Made by a program: the position numbers and the translations under genes. Source: Desulfobacterales bacterium (GTDB lineage: Bacteria; Desulfobacterota; DSM-4660; Desulfatiglandales; Desulfatiglandaceae). From it: a DNA stretch of 32,135 nucleotides. The stretch covers positions 1 through 32,135 of the forward strand of contig JACNIU010000215.1 of NCBI GenBank assembly GCA_014382905.1, written 5' to 3'. This document shows, in pieces, positions 7,753 to 15,281 of this stretch (its first letter is position 1; the number at the start of each line of letters is the position of its first letter). The notes below the pieces were generated by a model. That model was not told where the DNA came from, did not search any database, and worked only from the letters and a program-made list of their open reading frames with translations.

Positions 7753-8100
7753 TCATTCTGATGGACGGTCCTGGATTTCCAGCAAACGGCTGAATTCCTG
7801 GGGAAGGTCTCTTACCGCCTCCCGGATGGTCTGGACGGTGTTCAACAGCCGGGCGAACATCATGGCCAACCCGATATTTTCACCCGGGATCAGCAAAGAG
7901 TCCACATCACGTTCAGAAATATCCCATGGCTCATGGTGATACAACCGCAATACCCCGATCACTTCCTGGAGGAAGAAGATGGGCATGGATACAATGGCGG
8001 CCACGCCCTCCTGGACCGCTGCTTCCGGATACTGAAGTCGGTCCGACCGGGAGATGTCACTGATGAGGCGCTCGTGAATTTGTCGGTTCGGAAAACGCAG
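7753..8100 (-). pseudogene. GAF-domain remnant lacking its N-terminus
   Basis: The frame from 8100 down to the stop at 7753 encodes the C-terminal two thirds of a GAF domain: RQIHERLISDISRS, then LQYPEAAVQEGVAAI, IGVLRLYHHEPWDISERD and a closing helix (IGLAMMFARLLNTVQ). An in-frame TAA (8101-8103) sits directly upstream, and no ATG occurs before MAAIV at 8004, which would cut the domain in half. A GTG at 8007 is possible but also too short. The intact gene was probably a sensor of a signalling protein. What lies upstream now is the divergent metal-efflux operon, so the 5' part seems to have been lost by rearrangement. Confidence 0.65.
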
Positions 8101-8245
8101 TTACCCGAGCGGGTTGAGAATGAAAAGGGTATTATTGGTCAGATCAATTTTTGTAACAACAATTATGGAGAAATTCCACTGGCGCGTCAAGTAAAAAGGA
8201 CCCGCACGCCGCCACCCCGGTCTGATCCACCGAAAAATTTTTCTC

Positions 8246-8274
8246 TTGACAGGGCCTGGGAGAACGCCTATATT
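8246..8274 (+). promoter_or_regulatory. sigma-70 promoter of the metal-efflux operon
   Basis: TTGACA (8246-8251), a 17-bp spacer and TATATT (8269-8274) match the vegetative consensus closely. Transcription would start near 8281, inside the palindromic operator. Confidence 0.8.
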
Positions 8275-8293
8275 TGAACATATGTTCATATAT
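8270..8293. promoter_or_regulatory. operator for the ArsR/SmtB repressor
   Basis: The perfect 14-bp palindrome TGAACATATGTTCA (8275-8288) is flanked by matching ATAT arms, giving a 24-bp near-palindrome. It resembles the 12-2-12 sites bound by SmtB, CzrA and CadC repressors. It overlaps the -10 box and the probable start site, so binding would block polymerase until metal releases the repressor. Confidence 0.75.
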
Positions 8294-8307
8294 TGATGGA
8301 GATTCAT

Positions 8308-8682
8308 ATGGGTTTTCGCAGGGCCACGCTTCTGGAAAAGGATGGTTGCAGGGTCAGGGTGGTTCATCTCGAGAGGGTCGCAAAGGCGAACAGAGATGCA
8401 GTCAGGGAGTCCGAACTTGATCGGCTGGCCCAAGCCTTTAAGGCGTTGGGTGATCCCACCCGCCTCAAGATTGTAATGGCGCTCTTGGGCGGTGAGATGT
8501 GCGTCTGTGACCTGTCTGCCTTTCTCCGATTGAGCGAGTCTGCGGTGTCTCACCAGCTCAGGCGTTTGAAGGATTTAGGATTAGTCAGGAACCGGCGTGA
8601 CGGTCAAATACTCTACTATGCTCTCGATGATGAACACGTGACAGGTCTTCTAAGTTTAGGCCTGGATCATGCACGAGAATAG
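8308..8682 (+). CDS. ArsR/SmtB-family metal-sensing repressor
   Basis: 124 aa from the ATG at 8308, chosen because GGAG lies six bases upstream; an ATG at 8296 adds four residues but has no ribosome site. The winged-helix core is clear (LAQAFKALGDPTRLKIVMAL, recognition helix SESAVSHQLRRLK, wing RRDGQILYYAL). Two metal sites are readable: CVC at residues 65-67, the ArsR/CadC-type alpha-3 position, and D108-x-H110-x10-H121-x2-E124, the alpha-5 zinc site of SmtB and CzrA. Zinc or a similar divalent metal is therefore a likely inducer. The gene is first in an operon with the permease 23 bp downstream, behind a promoter overlapped by its own operator, which implies autoregulation. Confidence 0.9.
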   Translation: MGFRRATLLEKDGCRVRVVHLERVAKANRDAVRESELDRLAQAFKALGDPTRLKIVMALLGGEMCVCDLSAFLRLSESAVSHQLRRLKDLGLVRNRRDGQILYYALDDEHVTGLLSLGLDHARE

Positions 8683-8705
8683 GGCCTCGGGGGAGTCTGA
8701 CGAAA

Positions 8706-9863
8706 ATGATTTATTTCCTTAACAGTGTGTTCGGCCAGGCCTGGTTGCTTCTCCTGGAATCCTCTGTCTACATCCTATTCGGCCTGCTGATAAGCGGTCT
8801 GCTCCGGGTGTTTCTCAGTCCCTCTTCGGTTGCCCGTCATTTTTCAAAGGGCCGTTTCAGATCGGTCATTAAGGCCGCCCTGTTAGGCATCCCCATGCCC
8901 CTCTGTTCATGCGGGGTCCTGCCGGCGGCTGTGGCTCTGAAAAAACAGGGCGCCAACAAAGGGGCCACTACCGCATTTCTTATCTCCACCCCGGAGTCAG
9001 GGGTAGATTCGATCGCAATAACCTACGCCCTGTTAGATCCTGTCATGACAGTGGCCAGGCCTGTTGCGGCGTTTGCAACGGCTACCGCAGCCGGCATCGC
9101 AGAAAATCTCATCAGCTACCGCAAGGGGGCAGACTCAGTTGCCCCCGACCTGTCCTGTCCTGTTGACGCCTGTTGCGATGGCCAGGACTGCTCACCAGAC
9201 GAACATCAGCGTCACCACACCTTTGCACAGAAGATCATGGCCGGATTCCGGTTTGCGTTTACGGAAGTATGGGCCGATATGGCCGGGTGGTTTCTGCTCG
9301 GGCTAATCTTAGCAGGCCTCATCACCGCCATGATCCCAGATCATCTGATGACCCGTTACCTCGGGGGAGGGCTGTCCTCGATGCTTCTCATGTTAGCGGT
9401 TGGGATTCCCCTTTATATCTGCGCGACCGCCTCCACGCCCATTGCCGCGGCCTTGATACTCAAGGGGGTGAGCCCTGGTGCGGCCCTGGTCTTCCTCATG
9501 GCAGGCCCTGCCACGAATATCACATCCCTGACCGTGCTCCTGGGCACTATCGGGAAAAGGTCCACCGCTGTCTATCTGGCGACTATCGCTTTTTCATCGG
9601 TGCTCTTCGGGTTGGCCCTTGATCAGGCCTATGGGTATTTCGGAATTTCGGCCCGTGCCGTGGTCGGCCAGGCCGCTGAGTTTATCCCTTCATGGGCTCA
9701 ATGGGGAGGGGGACTGATCATCCTTGCTCTTTCTGTGGAGCCGATTTGGCGGGTTTTGAGATCGTGGTTTGGGCTGAGGAAAAGCGTTGTCGGGACCATC
9801 CCTGTTAAGGGAGATCTTTCCGCTCCGGTGGGTGATGAGATCTCTTGCACCGGGCACACCTGA
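8706..9863 (+). CDS. SO_0444-type metal efflux permease (ArsP/DUF318 superfamily)
   Basis: A 385-aa inner-membrane protein with two halves of about four membrane segments each, each half carrying the family signature: PLCSCGVLP at residues 65-73 and the STPIAAAL/AGPATNITS region in the second half. Members of this family (SO_0444, Cu/Zn efflux) belong to the permease superfamily that includes ArsP. The central cytoplasmic loop (145-175) is rich in possible metal ligands: C151, C156, C157, C162 and several histidines (HQRHH). It follows the SmtB-like repressor in one operon with a GGGGGAG ribosome site. The substrate is inferred from the repressor's zinc-type site and the cysteines; copper or arsenic compounds remain possible. 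It converges with tex, 19 bp away. Confidence 0.85.
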   Translation: MIYFLNSVFGQAWLLLLESSVYILFGLLISGLLRVFLSPSSVARHFSKGRFRSVIKAALLGIPMPLCSCGVLPAAVALKKQGANKGATTAFLISTPESGVDSIAITYALLDPVMTVARPVAAFATATAAGIAENLISYRKGADSVAPDLSCPVDACCDGQDCSPDEHQRHHTFAQKIMAGFRFAFTEVWADMAGWFLLGLILAGLITAMIPDHLMTRYLGGGLSSMLLMLAVGIPLYICATASTPIAAALILKGVSPGAALVFLMAGPATNITSLTVLLGTIGKRSTAVYLATIAFSSVLFGLALDQAYGYFGISARAVVGQAAEFIPSWAQWGGGLIILALSVEPIWRVLRSWFGLRKSVVGTIPVKGDLSAPVGDEISCTGHT

Positions 9864-9882
9864 GACTGTTCCACCGGACCGG

Positions 9883-12087
9883 TCAGGTCCTGAAGGTTTT
9901 GGCGAAAGGGTTGTTGAAGGGGCCCGGCTCGATTTTCCCGGATTCCTGATGGGTTCCCGGTTTCATGGAAAGAGCGATTCGTTTTCTTTCCAGATCCACG
10001 TTCAGTACCCTGACCGTCACATGTTGATGGACCTTGACCACTTCATTGGGATCCTTGATAAACCGGTCCGCTAACTCGCTGATGTGAACCAACCCGTCCT
10101 GGTGCACCCCGATGTCAACAAACGCGCCAAAGGCGGTGACATTCGTGATCACCCCGGGGAGCCGCATGCCGGGCTGTACATCCTGGATCTTTTCAACCCC
10201 TTCCCTGAACTTGAAACTCTCGAACTGTTTGCGGGGATCGCGACCGGGTTTGGCTAATTCGGCAAGGATATCCGTCAGGGTGGGGAGGCCCACTTTATCC
10301 GTCACATACCGGTTCGGGTCGATTTTTTCCCTGAGGGCTTCCATTACAAGGAGATCCGTTACCCCAAAACCGAGATCGACCGCCATCGCCTCCACAATGC
10401 CATACGATTCGGGATGGACCGCACTCGCATCCAGAGGGCTCTCACCATCCCTTATCCGGAGAAAACCGGCTGCCTGCTCAAAGGCCTTCGGCCCAAGACG
10501 CGATACCTTCTTGAGGGTTTCCCTGGAGGAGAAGGCACCGCACGCATCGCGGTAAGCTACGATATTTTTAGCCAGGTGCGGGCCCAGACCTGACACATAG
10601 GTCAGAAGCTGTCGGCTTGCCGTATTAACATCCACTCCCACCGCATTGACGCAACTCATGACGACGTCATCGAGGCTACTCTTTAGGGCCAATTGGTTCA
10701 CGTCGTGTTGGTATTGGCCGACGCCAATCGATTTGGGATCTATTTTCACCAGTTCGGCCAGAGGGTCCATGAGGCGCCTCCCGATGGACACCGCCCCCCG
10801 GTACGTCACATCGAGATCCGGGAATTCCTCCCTTGCCACCTCAGAGGCTGAATAGATAGAGGCGCCGCTCTCATTGACGAGTACCACCGTAATTTCAGAG
10901 GCAAAGGGAAGAGAACGAATAAATGCCTCGGTTTCCCTTCCGGCAGTACCGTTCCCGATTGCAATCGCCTCTACGTCATATGTATCCACCAGATCCTTCA
11001 CCGTCTTGGCAGCGGACAATTTGGCCCCTTCCGACTTGAAAAGAAAGATGGTTTCTGTTTTGAGCAGCTTGCCCTGGGGGTCGAGACAGGCAACCTTGCA
11101 GCCCGTACGGATCCCCGGGTCTATGGCCATGACACGTTTCTGGCCGAGGGGCGGGGTAAGAAGGAGCTCCCTCAGATTCTGTGCAAATATCTTGATTGCC
11201 TCATCGTCAGCCCGCTTCTTGGTCTCAAGCCGCACGTCAGTTTCCATGGAAACAGACAAAAGCCTCCTGTAGCAATCGTGCACCGCGTCCTTTACCTGTT
11301 GAGACGCTGCACCCTCCCCCTTAACAAACATGGCCTCCAGCAGTACCAGCGCTTCATCCTGAAGGGGGCGAATTCGCAGATCGATGAACCCTTCCTTCTC
11401 TCCGCGGCGCATGGCAAGAATCCGGTGAGATGGCGCTTCAGATATCCGTTCTTCCCATGAGAAGTAATCTCTGAACTTGACGCCCTCTGCCTCTTTCCCT
11501 GGAATTATCTTTGAGTGTAAGACCCCTTTTTGTGTATAGAGTCCCCGCATCATCTGGCGGGCCGTCTGGTCTTCGTTTACCCATTCGGCGATGATATCCC
11601 GGCTGCCGGCAAGCGCGTCCTCTGCTGTTTCAACGCCCTTTTCAATGTCAATGTAGGTGGCTGCCTCTATTACCGGGTCGGTCCCATCCTTTTGGTCGAA
11701 GATGAGTTTTGCCAAGGGTTCAAGCCCTTTTTCCCTGGCTACCGTGGCCCGCGTCCGGCGTTTTGGCCTGTACGGGAGGTAGATGTCCTCCAAGATGGTG
11801 AGGGTCGCAGCGGAAACGATCTCTTTCTCCAGATCATCCGTGAGCAACTCCCGTTCCCTGAGCGATTTCAATATGCTCTCCCTTCGGTTGTCCAGGGCCT
11901 CCATCTGGGCCATTTTATCGCGGATCGCCGTGATGGCGACCTCGTCCAAAGAACCGGTAACCTCTTTTCGGTAACGGGCGATGAAGGGGACCGTGTCTCC
12001 CCCTTCAAGTAACCGGCCCGTGGCCGCTACTTGTCCAAGCGCGAGACTCAGTTCATCTGCTATCTTACTTAGATGTTTATCGTTCAT
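9883..12087 (-). CDS. tex: Tex, S1-domain RNA-binding transcription accessory protein
   Basis: A 734-aa cytoplasmic nucleic-acid-binding protein of the Tex/Spt6 family, normal in length. In order: the Tex N-terminal helical region (FIARYRKEVTGSLDE, then IYLPYRPKRRTRAT), the YqgF/RNase H-like domain from about residue 320 (RVMAIDPGIRTGCKVAC), helix-hairpin-helix repeats near 480-560 (YVSGLGPHLAKNIVAYRD), and a C-terminal S1 domain at about 630-705 (GVITNVTAFGAFVDIG, DGLVHISEL). Tex homologues support transcription and stress tolerance; the molecular role is not settled. The ATG is preceded by GAGGAG. It stands alone on the minus strand. Confidence 0.95.
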   Translation of the reverse strand: MNDKHLSKIADELSLALGQVAATGRLLEGGDTVPFIARYRKEVTGSLDEVAITAIRDKMAQMEALDNRRESILKSLRERELLTDDLEKEIVSAATLTILEDIYLPYRPKRRTRATVAREKGLEPLAKLIFDQKDGTDPVIEAATYIDIEKGVETAEDALAGSRDIIAEWVNEDQTARQMMRGLYTQKGVLHSKIIPGKEAEGVKFRDYFSWEERISEAPSHRILAMRRGEKEGFIDLRIRPLQDEALVLLEAMFVKGEGAASQQVKDAVHDCYRRLLSVSMETDVRLETKKRADDEAIKIFAQNLRELLLTPPLGQKRVMAIDPGIRTGCKVACLDPQGKLLKTETIFLFKSEGAKLSAAKTVKDLVDTYDVEAIAIGNGTAGRETEAFIRSLPFASEITVVLVNESGASIYSASEVAREEFPDLDVTYRGAVSIGRRLMDPLAELVKIDPKSIGVGQYQHDVNQLALKSSLDDVVMSCVNAVGVDVNTASRQLLTYVSGLGPHLAKNIVAYRDACGAFSSRETLKKVSRLGPKAFEQAAGFLRIRDGESPLDASAVHPESYGIVEAMAVDLGFGVTDLLVMEALREKIDPNRYVTDKVGLPTLTDILAELAKPGRDPRKQFESFKFREGVEKIQDVQPGMRLPGVITNVTAFGAFVDIGVHQDGLVHISELADRFIKDPNEVVKVHQHVTVRVLNVDLERKRIALSMKPGTHQESGKIEPGPFNNPFAKTFRT

Positions 12088-12260
12088 ATCTGCTCCTCAT
12101 AACAAAACCTCCGCTTGTTACTATGGTTGCGCCATGACCGCCCGGATACCGGAAAATGACCGTTAAAGCAGGCCGGGCGTGAGTGAGATGCTGCGAAAGA
12201 TAAGGGATATGCGGATTTGTGTCAACATCCAACCTTGATGCACTCGTAAAAACACTTTTG

Positions 12261-12347
12261 TCTCGCGCAAAGGCGCACAAGGACGCCAAGATAAAATGAA
12301 TCATGTCAATATATTACCTCTGCGTTCTCTGAGGGCTCTGTGAGAAA
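12261..12347. repeat. intergenic repeat with two related half-sites
   Basis: Within the 429-bp gap between tex and the DUF1846 gene, a GCGCAAAGGCGC/AAGGACGCCAAG block (12261-12290) is followed by CTCTGCGTTCTCTG...TGTGAGA (12317-12347). The second block read in reverse resembles the first, forming an imperfect stem. Similar CGCAAAG/CTCTGCG pairs recur between genes in many proteobacterial genomes (from memory). No gene is seen in the rest of the gap. Confidence 0.45.
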
Positions 12348-12394
12348 TCTGACTTTTTGTGAGACCATCATCTCTTAAGAACCGTCAAAAAACA

Positions 12395-12424
12395 TTGCTT
12401 TTTTGATCCAGTCAGAACTATATA
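12395..12424 (+). promoter_or_regulatory. possible sigma-70 promoter for the DUF1846 gene
   Basis: TTGCTT (12395-12400), an 18-bp spacer and TATATA (12419-12424) lie about 90 bp ahead of the DUF1846 start codon. The match is fair, with the spacing one base longer than optimal. Confidence 0.4.
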
Positions 12425-12516
12425 GACGGTGTCAGAAAAATGAATTCTCATAGGATCATGAAAACTCAACTTATATACACCCGGCGTATGTTTCAAAAGC
12501 ATAGCCGGAGGGGGCA

Positions 12517-14034
12517 ATGAGGATAAAAATGGCTTTTGACAATGAAAAATATATCAACGAGCAAACATCAGAAATCTTTAAAAGGGTTAGAAAATTTAAA
12601 AATAAGCTGTACCTTGAATTTGGTGGCAAGCTTTTGTACGACTACCATGCTTCCAGGGTTTTGCCGGGCTATGATCCCAACATAAAAATGAGGCTCCTTC
12701 AGGTGTTAAAGGATAAGGCAGATATTTTACTCTGCATTTATGCAGGAGATATTGAAAGGAAAAAGATAAGAGCGGATTTTGGTATCACCTATGATTCAGA
12801 TGCCCTTAAACTCATCGACGATTTAAGGGGGTGGGGGATCAATGTCCTGGGCGTCGTCATTACCCGTTTTGAAAACCAGCCATCGGCTAATCAATTCAAA
12901 AACAAATTGGAAAGAAGAAAAATCAGGGTTTATATCCATCAGTATACAAAAGGATATCCTACGGATGTAGACCTGATCGTCAGCGATGAAGGTTATGGTG
13001 CAAATGAATATATCGAAACGGAAAAACCCCTTGTCGTGGTTACAGGTCCGGGCCCTGGGAGCGGGAAATTGGCAACCTGCCTTTCCCAGATATACCATGA
13101 CTATAAAAGGGGGATTTATTCGGGATATGCCAAATTTGAAACCTTCCCTATTTGGAATTTGCCCCTGAGGCATCCGGTGAATGTGGCGTATGAAGCCGCG
13201 ACTGCAGATATAAGGGATTTTAATATGATAGATCCGTTTCATCTGGAAGCTTATAACCAAAAGACGGTCAACTACAATCGTGATGTAGAGGTATTCCCGA
13301 TTCTTAAAAGAATATTAAAAAAAATAATGGGTGGGGAATCATTTTACGAATCCCCCACGGATATGGGTGTTAATCGGGCCGGGTTTGCCATAACAGACGA
13401 CGAAATAACCAAGGAAGCAGCCAAACAGGAACTGATCAGGCGGTATTTCCGATATAGATGTGAATATGTGATGGGATTAACGGATAAGGAAACGGTCCAG
13501 AGGGTGGAACTTCTTATCAAGGATTTTAACCTTGAGCTGGAATACCGGAGTGTCGTTGAGCCGGCGCGATGGGCCGCCTTGGAGGCGCAAAAGAGAGATA
13601 AAGGGAATGAAGGTATTTATTGCGGCGCGGCTATCGCCCTCAAGGACGGCACAATCGTGACCGGAAATAATTCGCCTCACCTTCATGCAGCCTCAAGCCT
13701 TATTTTACACGCAATTAAGCATTTAGCTGGAATCCCGGATAAGATTAAATTGCTCCCGCCGAATATCATCGAATCGGTCAGAAATCTTAAAACAAAGATC
13801 CTGAACGAAAAATCCCTCAGCCTGGATTTGGTTGAAGCGCTTATAGCCCTCAGCATTAGTTCGACAGCGAATCCCGCGGCCCAATTGGCCATGGAAAAAT
13901 TAAACGAGCTCCAGGGTTGTGAAGTCCATATGACCCATATCCCTACGCCAGGAGACGAGGCAGGGTTAAGGCGGCTTGGGGTTAACCTCACAAGTGACCC
14001 CAATTTTTCTACGAAGGATCTTTTTGTTTCCTGA
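12517..14034 (+). CDS. DUF1846 domain-containing protein
   Basis: A 505-aa soluble protein of the DUF1846 family, near the usual length of about 500 aa and intact. Family landmarks are the N-terminal FDNEKYINEQ, the glycine-rich GPGPGSGK at residues 177-184, which looks like a phosphate-binding loop, and the conserved GVNRAGFAI and TGNNSPHLHAASS segments. No enzymatic activity is established for the family that I can name. The ATG at 12517 has GGAGG five bases upstream; a second ATG at 12529 (MAFDNEK) fits the usual family N-terminus and is a reasonable alternative. The gene stands alone, 183 bp ahead of the lactonase gene. Confidence 0.9.
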   Translation: MRIKMAFDNEKYINEQTSEIFKRVRKFKNKLYLEFGGKLLYDYHASRVLPGYDPNIKMRLLQVLKDKADILLCIYAGDIERKKIRADFGITYDSDALKLIDDLRGWGINVLGVVITRFENQPSANQFKNKLERRKIRVYIHQYTKGYPTDVDLIVSDEGYGANEYIETEKPLVVVTGPGPGSGKLATCLSQIYHDYKRGIYSGYAKFETFPIWNLPLRHPVNVAYEAATADIRDFNMIDPFHLEAYNQKTVNYNRDVEVFPILKRILKKIMGGESFYESPTDMGVNRAGFAITDDEITKEAAKQELIRRYFRYRCEYVMGLTDKETVQRVELLIKDFNLELEYRSVVEPARWAALEAQKRDKGNEGIYCGAAIALKDGTIVTGNNSPHLHAASSLILHAIKHLAGIPDKIKLLPPNIIESVRNLKTKILNEKSLSLDLVEALIALSISSTANPAAQLAMEKLNELQGCEVHMTHIPTPGDEAGLRRLGVNLTSDPNFSTKDLFVS

Positions 14035-14217
14035 AGATTCTCCCCGTTTTGTCTATGAGCCTACCCTTCGAGCCTTTTGAGTGTGGGACCGGTTTGCACG
14101 AGTCTCGGATCAGTCTCTCCGGGGGCTGGATAGCTGTGCTGACTGATTTACGGTTTTCTGCGAAATCATCAGGAGTTGAATGATCAATAATTAGGTGACA
14201 CAACCAAGCCCGGAAAA

Positions 14218-14958
14218 ATGACAAATAATACGGCAATCATAATCGAACCCGATGCAATGAACCTGGCGCGCAAGGGAGCGGAGCTGTTTGCTCAGAACGC
14301 CCGGGGAAGCGCTCATCTGAGGGGACGCTTTGTCGTCGCCATATCAGGAGGGTCTACCCCACGGCTGATGCACCGATTGCTATGCAGGGAACCCCACCTT
14401 TCAAAAATCCCATGGAGCAAGACGCACATATTCTGGGTGGATGAGCGTTGCGTCCCACAGGATCATGAGGTCAGCAATTATGGTGCGGCCAGGGATGATT
14501 TTCTTTCGGGAGTATCCATACCTGAGGAACAGGTTCATCCGATGCCCGTGCATGTTTCCCCTGAGAAAGGGGCCCTGGCGTACCAGGGAGAACTGGTCCG
14601 TTTTTTTCAGCCGGGAAATATGAAAATCCCGGTACTCGATCTTATATTCCTTGGTTTGGGAACCGACGGGCACACGGCGTCCCTGTTCCCCGGGCAAAGC
14701 GCTTTGGCTGATGAGGAAAAACTAATCGTTTCCGTCAGAGGGGGTAAACCGGATGTCAGTCGCATGACCATGACCTTTCCCCTCTTGAACAGCGGCAGAG
14801 AGATTGTCTTCATGGTTTCGGGAAAAAATAAGGCAAGGGTTCTCAAGACTGTTTTTGATGAACCTGAAGCGCGGTTGCCTGTGCAGAAAATCCAGCTGCT
14901 GAACGGAAAACTGACATGGCTTCTGGATCGGGACGCTGCGTTATTACTTACATTGTAA
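14218..14958 (+). CDS. pgl: 6-phosphogluconolactonase
   Basis: A 246-aa cytoplasmic enzyme that hydrolyses 6-phospho-D-glucono-1,5-lactone in the oxidative pentose phosphate pathway. The three signature blocks are present: AISGGSTPRLMH (about 42-53), IFWVDERCVPQDHEVSNYG (about 71-89) and LIFLGLGTDGHTASLFPG (about 142-159). Length is normal for the DevB/SOL type. The ribosome site before the ATG is weak (CCCGGAAAA). No glucose-6-phosphate or 6-phosphogluconate dehydrogenase lies nearby. A double terminator follows. Confidence 0.93.
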   Translation: MTNNTAIIIEPDAMNLARKGAELFAQNARGSAHLRGRFVVAISGGSTPRLMHRLLCREPHLSKIPWSKTHIFWVDERCVPQDHEVSNYGAARDDFLSGVSIPEEQVHPMPVHVSPEKGALAYQGELVRFFQPGNMKIPVLDLIFLGLGTDGHTASLFPGQSALADEEKLIVSVRGGKPDVSRMTMTFPLLNSGREIVFMVSGKNKARVLKTVFDEPEARLPVQKIQLLNGKLTWLLDRDAALLLTL

Positions 14959-15063
14959 GCCTCAAAAAGCGCCTCCAGATTTTTTCCTTGACCCCAAAAA
15001 GACTCCTCCATTTTGACATTCTGGTATGGGCCGCGCAAGTTGAAAATTCACGGCGAGCGCATT

Positions 15064-15137
15064 CCCCGTTGCTTGCAGCGGGGTTCTTCAATCAGGCTCC
15101 CATGGAAACGACTTGACCATTTCCATGGGAGCTTTTT
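15064..15137 (+). terminator. double intrinsic terminator after the lactonase gene
   Basis: The first hairpin pairs CCCCGTTG with CAGCGGGG (15064-15083). The second, much stronger, pairs GCTCCCATGGAAA (15096-15108) with TTTCCATGGGAGC (15120-15132), 13 perfect base pairs, and is followed by five T residues (15133-15137). It separates pgl from pta-ackA. Confidence 0.85.
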
Positions 15138-15170
15138 ATTTGTTGAAAAATGTTCCGGAGCGGTTCATCC

Positions 15171-15199
15171 TTGACCCCGGTTGATAGCTTTTCTATACT
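15171..15199 (+). promoter_or_regulatory. sigma-70 promoter of pta-ackA
   Basis: TTGACC (15171-15176), exactly 17 bp, then TATACT (15194-15199). It lies about 80 bp upstream of the pta start codon and just beyond the terminator of the previous gene. Confidence 0.65.
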
Positions 15200-15281
15200 C
15201 TTTTAGCGCAGTTCTCATGCCTATAATCGAGCTTAACCACCGACACCCGGCTTTACCGAACCAAAGATAAGGGAGGGTATC

